From Flavobacterium psychrophilum DSM 3660 = ATCC 49418 (GTDB lineage Bacteria > Bacteroidota > Bacteroidia > Flavobacteriales > Flavobacteriaceae): a stretch of 44,780 nucleotides of DNA. A model generated the notes under the pieces. That model did not search any database. It worked only from the letters and a program-made list of their open reading frames with translations, and was not told the DNA's origin. Position numbers and translations under genes: made by a program. This document shows positions 14,263-22,015 of the stretch, in pieces (position 1 is the first letter of the stretch; each line of letters starts with the position of its first letter). Location: positions 1-44,780 of the forward strand of contig NZ_MUHE01000033.1 of NCBI RefSeq assembly GCF_002217405.1. The letters run 5' to 3'.

Positions 14263-15123
14263 TTATCCTTTCAAAGCTTCCGCTCCACCAACAATTTCTA
14301 GGATCTCGTTAGTAATTGCAGCTTGACGCGCTTTGTTGTAAGTTAATTTCAATTGATCTCTTAACTCGGTTGCGTTGTCTGTTGCTTTGTGCATGGCAGT
14401 CATACGTGCTCCGTGTTCTGATGCGAATGAATCTCTAATTCCTTTATATAATTGTGTTTTCAATGATTTTGGAATCAATGTTAATACAATTTCTTCTTTA
14501 GATGGTTCGAAGATATAATCACCCGTAGAAACTGGCAAATCAGATTTTATAGGTGCTAGTGGCAAAAACTGCTCTGTTTGAACAATTTGTGTTGCTGCAT
14601 TTTTAAATTGATTGTAAATCACTTCAATTCTATCGTATTCTCCTGCAACAAACTTATCTGTTAGCATTTGAGCAATTTTGGCAACATTATCAAAAGTTAA
14701 CGCATCAAAAACTGAACTCTGATTGTCTATAACCGAAAGTGTTTTACTTAAAACATCATTTCCTTTCTTACCAATAGCAAAAACATCTACTTGTTTTCCT
14801 GCATAAAAATCTGCACGGTTTTTCACTTCCTTAATTACATTGGTATTAAAAGCACCACACAAACCTCTATTTGAAGTAATGGCAACGACTAATACTTTTT
14901 TAATTTCACGTTGTTTTGTGAACTCTCCACCCGCATCACCATCTAGTGTTGCAGAAAGATTTTGCAATAATTCCGTTAGTTTTTCGGCATAAGGGCGCAT
15001 TGCTGTAATAGCATCTTGTGCTTTTTTCAGTTTTGCTGCAGAAACCATTTTCATTGCCGATGTAATTTGCATCGTAGATGAAACGGAAGTAATTCTATTA
15101 CGGATTTCCTTTAAATTTGCCAT
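14263..15123 (-). CDS. atpG: ATP synthase F1 gamma subunit
   Basis: 286 residues, normal length. The N-terminal coiled-coil helix (MANLKEIRNRITSVSSTMQI, TSAMKMVSAAKLKKAQ) and the C-terminal helix (MTAMHKATDNATELRDQLKL, ITNEILEIVGGAEAL) that form the rotor shaft are conserved, as is the central SNRGLCGAFN motif. It couples c-ring rotation to catalysis in F1. It is the last gene of the operon; atpD and atpC are not in the window, as is usual in this phylum. It lies 105 bp after atpA, with an intrinsic terminator downstream. Confidence 0.98.
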   Translation of the reverse strand: MANLKEIRNRITSVSSTMQITSAMKMVSAAKLKKAQDAITAMRPYAEKLTELLQNLSATLDGDAGGEFTKQREIKKVLVVAITSNRGLCGAFNTNVIKEVKNRADFYAGKQVDVFAIGKKGNDVLSKTLSVIDNQSSVFDALTFDNVAKIAQMLTDKFVAGEYDRIEVIYNQFKNAATQIVQTEQFLPLAPIKSDLPVSTGDYIFEPSKEEIVLTLIPKSLKTQLYKGIRDSFASEHGARMTAMHKATDNATELRDQLKLTYNKARQAAITNEILEIVGGAEALKG

Positions 15124-15228
15124 TTTTTATTAGTATAATGTCGTAAAGTCATAAAGACAAAAGTTTGTTAAAATGTCCAATCGTTAGATTGAAATTTAGA
15201 CTTTCGCCTTTAAGACCTTTGACTTAAT

Positions 15229-16806
15229 TTAATTATATTTTGCTGAAAGTTCTTTTGCTGTAGCTTCTATAACATCTGTTATTTTGTCATCTAATTTACC
15301 AGCTTTTAAAGCATCTAATGTATCTCTGTGTTTGTTATTTAAGTATTCGATAAAATCTTTTTCGAATTCTCTTACTTTGTTTACAGGAACATTTTTTAAT
15401 AAATTTTTAGAACCAGCATAAATAATTGCTACTTGATCTTCAACAGTATAAGGAGAGTTTAAACCTTGTTTTAAGATTTCAACGTTTCTTTTTCCTTTTT
15501 CAATTACGTTTAATGTAACGGCATCAAGATCAGAACCAAATTTAGCAAACGCTTCCAATTCACGAAATTGCGCTTGGTCTAGTTTTAATGTTCCAGCTAC
15601 TTTTTTCATCGATTTAATCTGAGCATTTCCTCCAACACGAGATACCGAAATACCTACGTTAATCGCTGGACGAACTCCTGAGTTAAACAAATCTCCATCA
15701 AGGAAAATCTGACCATCGGTAATCGAAATTACGTTTGTTGGAATATATGCAGAAACGTCACCCGCTTGTGTTTCGATAATTGGTAACGCCGTTAATGAAC
15801 CACCACCTTTTACGATAGATTTTAATGAATCTGGTAAATCGTTCATGTTTTTTGCGATGTCATCATCAGCAATTACTTTACAAGCTCTTTCTAACAAACG
15901 AGAGTGTAGGTAAAAAACGTCTCCAGGATATGCCTCACGTCCTGGTGGTCTTCTTAACAAAAGAGAAACCTCACGGTAAGCAACTGCTTGTTTAGATAAA
16001 TCATCATAAACAATAAGTGCTGGACGACCAGAATCTCTAAAATATTCTCCAATTGCAGCTCCAGCCATTGGTGCATAAACTTGCATTGGTGCTGGATCAG
16101 AAGCATTTGCAGCAACAATAACGGTATAAGCCATTGCGCCTTTTTCTTCTAACATTTTTGCAATTCCTGCTACAGTTGATGCTTTTTGCCCGATAGCAAC
16201 ATATATACAAAATACAGGTTTTCCTGCATCGTAAAATTCTTTTTGATTTAAGATAGTGTCAATACAAACGGTAGATTTACCTGTTTGACGGTCACCAATA
16301 ACCAACTCACGTTGTCCACGACCTACTGGGATCATTGCATCTACTGCTTTGATACCTGTTTGTAATGGCTCAGTAACTGGTTGACGGAAGATAACTCCAG
16401 GAGCTTTTCTTTCTAAAGGCATTTCGTATAAATCTCCACCAATTGGTCCTTTACCGTCGATAGGAAAACCAAGTGTGTTTACTACACGTCCTACCATTTG
16501 CTCTCCAACTTTAAGAGACGCAATACGTTGTGTTCTTTTTGCTGTAGATCCTTCTTTGATTCCTGTAGATGCTCCTAAAAGTACCACACCCACATTATCT
16601 TCTTCAAGGTTTAAAACGATTCCTTCTAGACCATTGTCAAATTCTACAAGCTCACCATATTGAACATTTGATAACCCGTAAATACGAGCAATACCATCTC
16701 CAACTTGAAGTACCGATCCTACTTCTTCTAGCGTAGCACCAGATTCAAAACCTTCTACTTGCTTTTTTAATATTGCTGAAATTTCAGCTGGTTTAATTTC
16801 CGCCAT
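15229..16806 (-). CDS. atpA: ATP synthase F1 alpha subunit
   Basis: 525 residues, full length. It has the Walker A loop GDRQTGKST (171-179), the DDLSKQA segment, the alpha/beta signature region ([14 protein letters not shown]) with the catalytically supporting arginine, and the C-terminal helical domain. It forms the non-catalytic nucleotide sites of the F1 hexamer. It lies 14 bp after atpH in the atpB-E-F-H-A-G order. Confidence 0.99.
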   Translation of the reverse strand: MAEIKPAEISAILKKQVEGFESGATLEEVGSVLQVGDGIARIYGLSNVQYGELVEFDNGLEGIVLNLEEDNVGVVLLGASTGIKEGSTAKRTQRIASLKVGEQMVGRVVNTLGFPIDGKGPIGGDLYEMPLERKAPGVIFRQPVTEPLQTGIKAVDAMIPVGRGQRELVIGDRQTGKSTVCIDTILNQKEFYDAGKPVFCIYVAIGQKASTVAGIAKMLEEKGAMAYTVIVAANASDPAPMQVYAPMAGAAIGEYFRDSGRPALIVYDDLSKQAVAYREVSLLLRRPPGREAYPGDVFYLHSRLLERACKVIADDDIAKNMNDLPDSLKSIVKGGGSLTALPIIETQAGDVSAYIPTNVISITDGQIFLDGDLFNSGVRPAINVGISVSRVGGNAQIKSMKKVAGTLKLDQAQFRELEAFAKFGSDLDAVTLNVIEKGKRNVEILKQGLNSPYTVEDQVAIIYAGSKNLLKNVPVNKVREFEKDFIEYLNNKHRDTLDALKAGKLDDKITDVIEATAKELSAKYN

Positions 16807-16820
16807 AATTATATAAATAA

Positions 16821-17354
16821 CTAATTACTTAATTCTCTTTTTAAAACTTGTAATCTATTAGCAACAGAAGCATTGTATTGCTTGTCGCCTATTCTTAGAA
16901 TAAATCCTCCTATAATAGAAGCATCTACTGTATTTTCTATTGTTACTTTTTTATCTGAAAAGGTTGCTATTTTAGCTTTTACTTTAGCTTCTAAATTGGC
17001 ATCCATAGCAATGGCAGTTGTTACTTTTGCAACCTGAATACCATTTATTTCATCAAATAATTTGTTGTATTCTGAGGCAATTGCGCCTAGAATTTCAAAT
17101 CTTTTGTTTTCAAACAATAAATGAAATAAGCTTTTTGTTACTTCATTTGTGTTAGCAAAAACTTCTAACAAAGCATTTTCTTTGGCTTCAACTTTAATAG
17201 TTGGGTTTTGAATAAAAGTATCCAATTCTGAATTACTATTAATTGTTGTTGCAATTAAAAACATATCATTACTTACTTCGTTAGTTGCATTTTTTGATGT
17301 TGCTATCTCTATAATTGCTTTTGCGTAACGAATTGCTGCTCTTGTACTTGACAT
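16821..17354 (-). CDS. atpH: ATP synthase F1 delta subunit
   Basis: 177 residues with the OSCP/delta pattern: [14 protein letters not shown] at the N-terminus, [20 protein letters not shown] in the middle and the C-terminal [20 protein letters not shown]. It joins the peripheral stalk (b subunits) to the top of F1. Two bases separate it from atpF. Sequence conservation is low, as usual for this subunit, but position and pattern leave little doubt. Confidence 0.96.
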   Translation of the reverse strand: MSSTRAAIRYAKAIIEIATSKNATNEVSNDMFLIATTINSNSELDTFIQNPTIKVEAKENALLEVFANTNEVTKSLFHLLFENKRFEILGAIASEYNKLFDEINGIQVAKVTTAIAMDANLEAKVKAKIATFSDKKVTIENTVDASIIGGFILRIGDKQYNASVANRLQVLKRELSN

Positions 17355-17356
17355 AA

Positions 17357-17857
17357 TTAATTTAATTTAACGTCTCCTAACATTTTCTCAACTAATTTAG
17401 TTTGAGCGTCTTTGTTAGATAATTCGTCTTTTAATAATTTTTCAGCAATTTCGATAGATAAGTTTGAAACTTGAGATTTCAATTCTGCCATAGCAGCATT
17501 TTTTTCGCTTTCAATTGCCGCTTTTGCTTGCTCGATCATTTTAATTCCTTGGGCTTGTGCTTCAGTTTTAGAATCGGCAATCATTTTTTCTTTGATTTCA
17601 CGAGCGTCTTTAAGCATATTATCACGCTCTAATCTTGCTTCTTGCAAAATACGTTGGTTATCTGCTTGAAGGTTTTGCATTTCTGTTCTAGCGTTTTCTG
17701 CCGAAAGTAAGGCGTTTTTTATTCCGTCTTCTCTTTCGTTTACCGCATCAAGAATAGGTTTCCAAGCGAATTTTTTTAGTAAAAGGATTAAACCTACAAA
17801 TAAAATAATTTGTAATATAAATAACCCTAATGAAAATTGACCTAATAGTTGTTCCAT
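17357..17857 (-). CDS. atpF: ATP synthase Fo b subunit
   Basis: 166 residues: one N-terminal membrane helix (SLGLFILQIILFVGLILLL) and a long, highly charged coiled coil to the C-terminus, with the family start LLKKFAWKPILDAVNEREDG. It forms the peripheral stator stalk. It lies 85 bp after atpE, and that gap holds a strong hairpin. Confidence 0.97.
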   Translation of the reverse strand: MEQLLGQFSLGLFILQIILFVGLILLLKKFAWKPILDAVNEREDGIKNALLSAENARTEMQNLQADNQRILQEARLERDNMLKDAREIKEKMIADSKTEAQAQGIKMIEQAKAAIESEKNAAMAELKSQVSNLSIEIAEKLLKDELSNKDAQTKLVEKMLGDVKLN

Positions 17858-17897
17858 TATATATTTTCTTAATTTATTAATCTAATTTTTATTAATT

Positions 17898-17934
17898 AAA
17901 CAGCTGTTGTAACCAACCGTTACAACAGCTGTTT
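17898..17934 (-). promoter_or_regulatory. 16-bp perfect hairpin between atpE and atpF
   Basis: AAACAGCTGTTGTAAC (17898-17913) pairs perfectly with GTTACAACAGCTGTTT (17919-17934) around a 5-base loop. In the transcript it lies just 3' of atpE and is followed by an A/U-rich stretch without a clean U-run. It could be a partial terminator or an RNA-processing/stabilising stem. Confidence 0.8.
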
Positions 17935-17942
17935 TAAAAATA

Positions 17943-18140
17943 TTATTTGCCCATAAAGAATGCAGCAAAACCAATACCTTCAATAAGTGCAGCTGCGATA
18001 AGCATTGCAGTTTGAATTTTTCCAGAAGCTTCTGGTTGACGTGCTATAGCGTCCATTGCTGAACCACCAATTCTACCAATACCTAAACTAGCACCGATAA
18101 CGATTAAACCTGCTCCTACTAAATTTGGAATAGTTCCCAT
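17943..18140 (-). CDS. atpE: ATP synthase Fo c subunit
   Basis: 65 residues forming a two-helix hairpin with the polar loop ARQPEASG (33-40) and the ion-binding carboxylate E54 in ALIEGIGFAAFF. The residues around the carboxylate lack the extra polar ligands typical of sodium-type rings, so proton coupling is inferred. Glycine-rich helix 1 (GAGLIVIGASLGIGRIGG) packs the ring. It lies 35 bp after atpB. Confidence 0.98.
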   Translation of the reverse strand: MGTIPNLVGAGLIVIGASLGIGRIGGSAMDAIARQPEASGKIQTAMLIAAALIEGIGFAAFFMGK

Positions 18141-18175
18141 AATGTATATATATTAAAAATTAAACATTCAAATTA

Positions 18176-19345
18176 TTAATGATGAGCATCCTCATCATGG
18201 TGATGTTCTTCATTTGCTGAACCAAAGTAAAGCGCAGTTAACATCGTGAAAATATAAGCTTGTAATCCTGCTACTAATATCTCTAAGATAGAAAGGATAA
18301 ATGCTAAAACAAATGAAAATCCACTACCAGCAACATTGTTAAACGTGTACATCATAGCGATTATACTCATAAGTACAATGTGTCCCGCTACCATGTTTGC
18401 ATATAAACGAATTGTTAATGAAAATGGCTTGATAATTGTACCTAACAATTCTATAGGTGCTAAAATTACCCTCATTAAGGGAGGCACCCCTGGCATCCAG
18501 AAAATATGTGCCCAATAATTTTTGTTTGCTGTTAATGTTGTTATCAAGTAAGTAACAATTGCTAATGCCGCAGTAATGGCAATATTTCCAGTTACATTAA
18601 CTCCAAGAGGGGTTAAACCAAACATGTTTAAGAACCAAATAAAGAAAAATACTGTTAGCAAATGACTCATGTATTTTTTGTAATGCTTTTCTCCAATATT
18701 AGGAATGGCAATTTCGTCTCTAACATATAAAATAATTGGTTCAAAAAACCTACCAGCACCAGTAGCTATACCACCATTTTTACCATAAGATTTCCCTAAA
18801 TTTCTAAACATTACAAACATTAACAAAGCTACAACAAAAATCATTACTATGTTTTTAGTAATAGATAAGTCTAGTGGTTTAATATGAGATTCAGAACCAG
18901 CTAAATCTGTTTTATAAACCATACCGTCATGATGACCAATCATGTAATAGTTTCCGTTAGATTGTGCTACTTTTTCACCATGATGAAATTCTGAAGACAT
19001 AAAAAACTGAAAACCGTTATCCCATAAAATAACAGGAAGCGGAAATCCTACGTGTACCTCATGTCCTGATTCTTTACCGTAAGAAAAGAAAGTAAAATCA
19101 TGAGAATCTAATAAATGATGTTGTATAAACTCAGCTCTTTCTTCGATAGCCGCATCTTCTTTAGAAACGATTTCATTTGTAGTGGCTATCGCTTTAGCTA
19201 CAACTTTAGTTGTGTCTGAAATTACCTGAATTGCTTTAGTAGGTACTTTAGTACTATCTGGAACATTATTTGCAAAACTAAATAATGGAAGACTTGCAAT
19301 TACTACTGTCAGTATAAATCTAAGTGGACGCTTTGAAATTACCAT
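18176..19345 (-). CDS. atpB: ATP synthase Fo a subunit with N-terminal extension
   Basis: 389 residues, longer than the E. coli subunit. The extra length is an N-terminal signal-like segment (RFILTVVIASLPLFSFA) and a roughly 130-residue polar region, as in Bacteroidota a subunits. The membrane part has the essential arginine in LTIRLYANMVAGH and the helix GTIIKPFSL. The C-terminus is histidine-rich (EEHHHDEDAHH). It forms the proton half-channels against the c ring. A TAnnTTTG box lies 41 bp upstream, so this gene can start its own transcript despite the upstream atpZ/DUF6168 genes. Confidence 0.97.
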   Translation of the reverse strand: MVISKRPLRFILTVVIASLPLFSFANNVPDSTKVPTKAIQVISDTTKVVAKAIATTNEIVSKEDAAIEERAEFIQHHLLDSHDFTFFSYGKESGHEVHVGFPLPVILWDNGFQFFMSSEFHHGEKVAQSNGNYYMIGHHDGMVYKTDLAGSESHIKPLDLSITKNIVMIFVVALLMFVMFRNLGKSYGKNGGIATGAGRFFEPIILYVRDEIAIPNIGEKHYKKYMSHLLTVFFFIWFLNMFGLTPLGVNVTGNIAITAALAIVTYLITTLTANKNYWAHIFWMPGVPPLMRVILAPIELLGTIIKPFSLTIRLYANMVAGHIVLMSIIAMMYTFNNVAGSGFSFVLAFILSILEILVAGLQAYIFTMLTALYFGSANEEHHHDEDAHH

Positions 19346-19385
19346 ATATTAAAAAACTATAATTACTAGGTTTGTAAATTTGGTG

Positions 19386-19412
19386 CAAAGGTACATTTTT
19401 ATTTATACTCAA
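19386..19412 (-). promoter_or_regulatory. Candidate promoter for the atpB-G operon
   Basis: Minus-strand TACCTTTG (19393-19386) matches the Bacteroidota -7 box TAnnTTTG. A TTG at 19412-19410 gives a -33 element with a 16-bp spacer, slightly short. The implied 5' UTR is about 35 nt. Confidence 0.6.
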
Positions 19413-19603
19413 AAAAGATATAGATTGTTTTTTTATGCTTATTTTATTTTACAGGATTTGTAAGTTGATTTTTAAATTATGAGTTATTAACAAATTTACC
19501 TTTATTTTAAATTTATTTTGTTTAAACTATTGATTTTATCCGAAATAAATAGCCTTTTATCGAAAACCTATTGATATAAACTGTTAATAAGTTGTTTTTT
19601 TTG

Positions 19604-19611
19604 TATTTTTG
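19604..19611 (+). promoter_or_regulatory. Candidate -7 box for the RCC1 gene
   Basis: TATTTTTG fits TAnnTTTG, 25 bp before the ATG at 19637. No TTG is found at a suitable -33 spacing, so support is partial. Confidence 0.4.
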
Positions 19612-19636
19612 AAAGAATCGAAAAATTTACAAAAAC

Positions 19637-21007
19637 ATGAGAAAAAAAATACTTATTTCATTTATTGGGCTATTCTACATTAGTCTATCCGCACAATGCT
19701 GGCAATCTGTTTCTGCGGGTGGATCGCATAGTTTAGGCATAAGAACAGGCGGAACCTTGTGGTCCTGGGGAAGAAATTATTTCGGACAATTAGGCACTGC
19801 TGGAACTCCTGCTACTTTCTCGAACATCCCAATACAGGTTGGAACAGCTACAAACTGGCAAACAATAGCTGCCGGAAATGCGCACAATGTTGCTATAAAA
19901 ACAAATGGAACGCTCTGGACTTGGGGGCACAACCAAGCAAGCCAACTTGGAGACGGAAGCACAACAAACTCTAATATCCCTATTCAGATAGGAACAGCTA
20001 CAAACTGGCGATTTATAACTGCTGGCGATGAATATGTTATTGCAATAAAACTTGATGGCACTTTATGGGCATGGGGCGATAATACCTACGGACAACTAGG
20101 TGACAATACAACTGTAAATAAAATCGTACCCACGCAAATAGGATCCGACACTGATTGGTTGCTAGTATCTGCGGGAACCAATCATACATTAGCAACAAAA
20201 ACCAATGGTACTTTGTGGGCTTGGGGAAGAAATAATACTGGACAATTAGGAGATAATACCACCCTAAACAAAATAATACCTACTCAAATTGGGGCAGATT
20301 CAGATTGGCAAAATGTTATGGCAAGCATCTTACATAGCGCAGCCACAAAATCTGATGGGAGTATCTGGACCTGGGGTAACAACACAAATGGGCAATTAGG
20401 TGATGGTACGGTTGTGGGCAAAATTATTCCTGTAAATATTACAACTGTAACAAATTGCAACTGGATTGCCAAAGGCCATCAGCATACTATTGCTAAAAAA
20501 TCTGATGGTTCCCTATGGGCATGGGGCGGAAATGCATCTGGACAACTTGGCGATGCTTCTACTACTCAAAAAAATAGCCCTGTGGCTGTTTCTGGCTTAA
20601 CAACAGATTGGCTAACCGTAAACTCTAAATTATCGCACACAATTGCCTTAAAAAATGATGGGACTTTATACACTTGGGGCGCAAATTTATATGGGCAACT
20701 TGGTGATGCGTCTAACATTGCCAAAGATATTCCTACACTTATTACTTGCCCTTTTTTAGCTATCGATGAGAAAGTATTTGCTAGAAAATTATCTGTTTAC
20801 CCAAATCCTGTAACTTCTATTTTAAATATTCAAAGAGATAATTTAGTTTTTAATAAAATTATAATTACCAATTTATACGGTCAAATTGTTTTCGAAAATA
20901 AAGAAAATATTTCTCTAATTAATATAGAAAATTTAGCCTCTGGGTTATATTTCATCCAAGCTTTTTCTGAAGAAGGTAGTTATCAAAATAAGTTTATTAA
21001 AAACTAA
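19637..21007 (+). CDS. Secreted seven-bladed RCC1-repeat protein with T9SS sorting domain
   Basis: 456 residues: signal peptide (MRKKILISFIGLFYISLSAQ), then seven RCC1 units of about 51 residues, each with the core SDGTLWxWGxNxxGQLGD, enough to close a seven-bladed propeller, then a C-terminal type A T9SS sorting domain (about 385-456: VYPNPVTSILNIQ, NLYGQIVFENK, LASGLYFIQ). It should be exported by Sec, moved across the outer membrane by T9SS and attached or released. The binding partner is unknown. The gene lies opposite to, and inside, the conserved bactofilin-atpZ-DUF6168-atpB gene order. Its stop overlaps the DUF6168 stop by 3 bases. Confidence 0.93.
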   Translation: MRKKILISFIGLFYISLSAQCWQSVSAGGSHSLGIRTGGTLWSWGRNYFGQLGTAGTPATFSNIPIQVGTATNWQTIAAGNAHNVAIKTNGTLWTWGHNQASQLGDGSTTNSNIPIQIGTATNWRFITAGDEYVIAIKLDGTLWAWGDNTYGQLGDNTTVNKIVPTQIGSDTDWLLVSAGTNHTLATKTNGTLWAWGRNNTGQLGDNTTLNKIIPTQIGADSDWQNVMASILHSAATKSDGSIWTWGNNTNGQLGDGTVVGKIIPVNITTVTNCNWIAKGHQHTIAKKSDGSLWAWGGNASGQLGDASTTQKNSPVAVSGLTTDWLTVNSKLSHTIALKNDGTLYTWGANLYGQLGDASNIAKDIPTLITCPFLAIDEKVFARKLSVYPNPVTSILNIQRDNLVFNKIIITNLYGQIVFENKENISLINIENLASGLYFIQAFSEEGSYQNKFIKN

Positions 21008-21402
21008 ATTGTTTCTTTTTTATTCAATATTATAATCGTTGCAGTTGTTTCGATAGCAAGAAATAGCAAGAAAAGAATAAGAAAGTTCCATTTTTGAACT
21101 GGATTGTCTTCGAATCCTTTTTTAAAAACCGAAGATTTGAAAACGAAACAAACCATCATTTTAACTAACGTTAGTAACAAAAAAACATTTCCTACAATGT
21201 CTATGTTTTTTTGTTTAACGCTAATTAATATTAGTTCGATTGTTATTGAGAACAATCCGAAAAACAAATATAATTGCTCTAATGAGTATATAAAGGCACT
21301 TTGGTCAAATTTACATACATAAAAAACAAATTTATGAACTAAATAAACTACCCCAATAATTAAAGCCAAAAGACCTATCGATTTTATATTTTTTTTAAAC
21401 AT
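21004..21402 (-). CDS. DUF6168 membrane protein (AtpI-like position)
   Basis: 132 residues with four hydrophobic helices (about 10-28, 38-60, 70-90, 105-127). It sits where AtpI/UncI sits in other ATP synthase operons, 2 bp after atpZ, and I recall the family name DUF6168. A role in c-ring assembly or Mg2+ handling is inferred only from position. The gene no longer precedes atpB directly because the RCC1 gene lies between. Confidence 0.65.
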   Translation of the reverse strand: MFKKNIKSIGLLALIIGVVYLVHKFVFYVCKFDQSAFIYSLEQLYLFFGLFSITIELILISVKQKNIDIVGNVFLLLTLVKMMVCFVFKSSVFKKGFEDNPVQKWNFLILFLLFLAIETTATIIILNKKETI

Positions 21403-21404
21403 AC

Positions 21405-21632
21405 CTATGCGTTTTTTCCTATTTCGTTTACCTGACGGTACACATTATATAAAGCAAAAAAAACACCTAGTAAAGTAAGTGTTTTATAATAACATATTTT
21501 TTGGCTAGCATAATTTGAGTCTAACCAAAAACCCAGTTTGTAAAACAAAAAGATAATGGCTCCCATTTGTATTGGAATATTAATGAGTGGAAGCCATTGT
21601 ACATTATTTTTCTTATCTTTATTGCTATCCAT
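21405..21632 (-). CDS. atpZ: AtpZ/AtpI family protein
   Basis: 75 residues with two membrane helices: INIPIQMGAIIFLFYKLGFWLD and LTLLGVFFALYNVYRQV. The QMG...GFWLD pattern is typical of AtpZ, a small protein that with AtpI forms an Mg2+/Ca2+ transporter linked to ATP synthase. It overlaps the bactofilin gene by 8 bp, so it is translated from the same message. Confidence 0.85.
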   Translation of the reverse strand: MDSNKDKKNNVQWLPLINIPIQMGAIIFLFYKLGFWLDSNYASQKICYYKTLTLLGVFFALYNVYRQVNEIGKNA

Positions 21633-22008
21633 TTGTGGTCAAAGCTGGTTTTGAAGTTGCTTGCATGGTGCAAGTTGCGCTAAAATCAGCCCCTGGTTCT
21701 ACGGATAGTTTTCCGCAAATAACCTCGCCATGTATCCTGGCTTTGTTTTTGACACTTAAAATATCATCGACCGTTATTTTTCCTTTTACCGTGCCTTCTA
21801 CATCTACATTCTGACAATAAATATCGCCGGTAACACTTCCTGCTGGACCTATAACTAACTTTCCTTTTGAGGTAAAATTTCCTATTAAATGACCGTCTAA
21901 TCTAAAATCGGAAACAGATTCGATGTCGCCTTTTATTGTTGTTGCTTCGACAATTCTGTTGGTTTTTCCGAGTAATTCAGTATATGATTTGTTTCTTTTT
22001 TCAAACAT
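21625..22008 (-). CDS. Bactofilin (polymer-forming cytoskeletal protein)
   Basis: 127 residues. The central beta-helix has the bactofilin repeat pattern (IKGDIESVSDFRLDGHLIGN, GKLVIGPAGSVTGDIYCQNV, VEGTVKGKITV). Short polar tails flank it. Bactofilins polymerise without nucleotides and scaffold envelope processes. The gene lies 7 bp after sprE and overlaps atpZ, linking gliding/secretion and energy genes in one transcript. Confidence 0.93.
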   Translation of the reverse strand: MFEKRNKSYTELLGKTNRIVEATTIKGDIESVSDFRLDGHLIGNFTSKGKLVIGPAGSVTGDIYCQNVDVEGTVKGKITVDDILSVKNKARIHGEVICGKLSVEPGADFSATCTMQATSKPALTTNG

Positions 22009-22015
22009 GTTTCTT

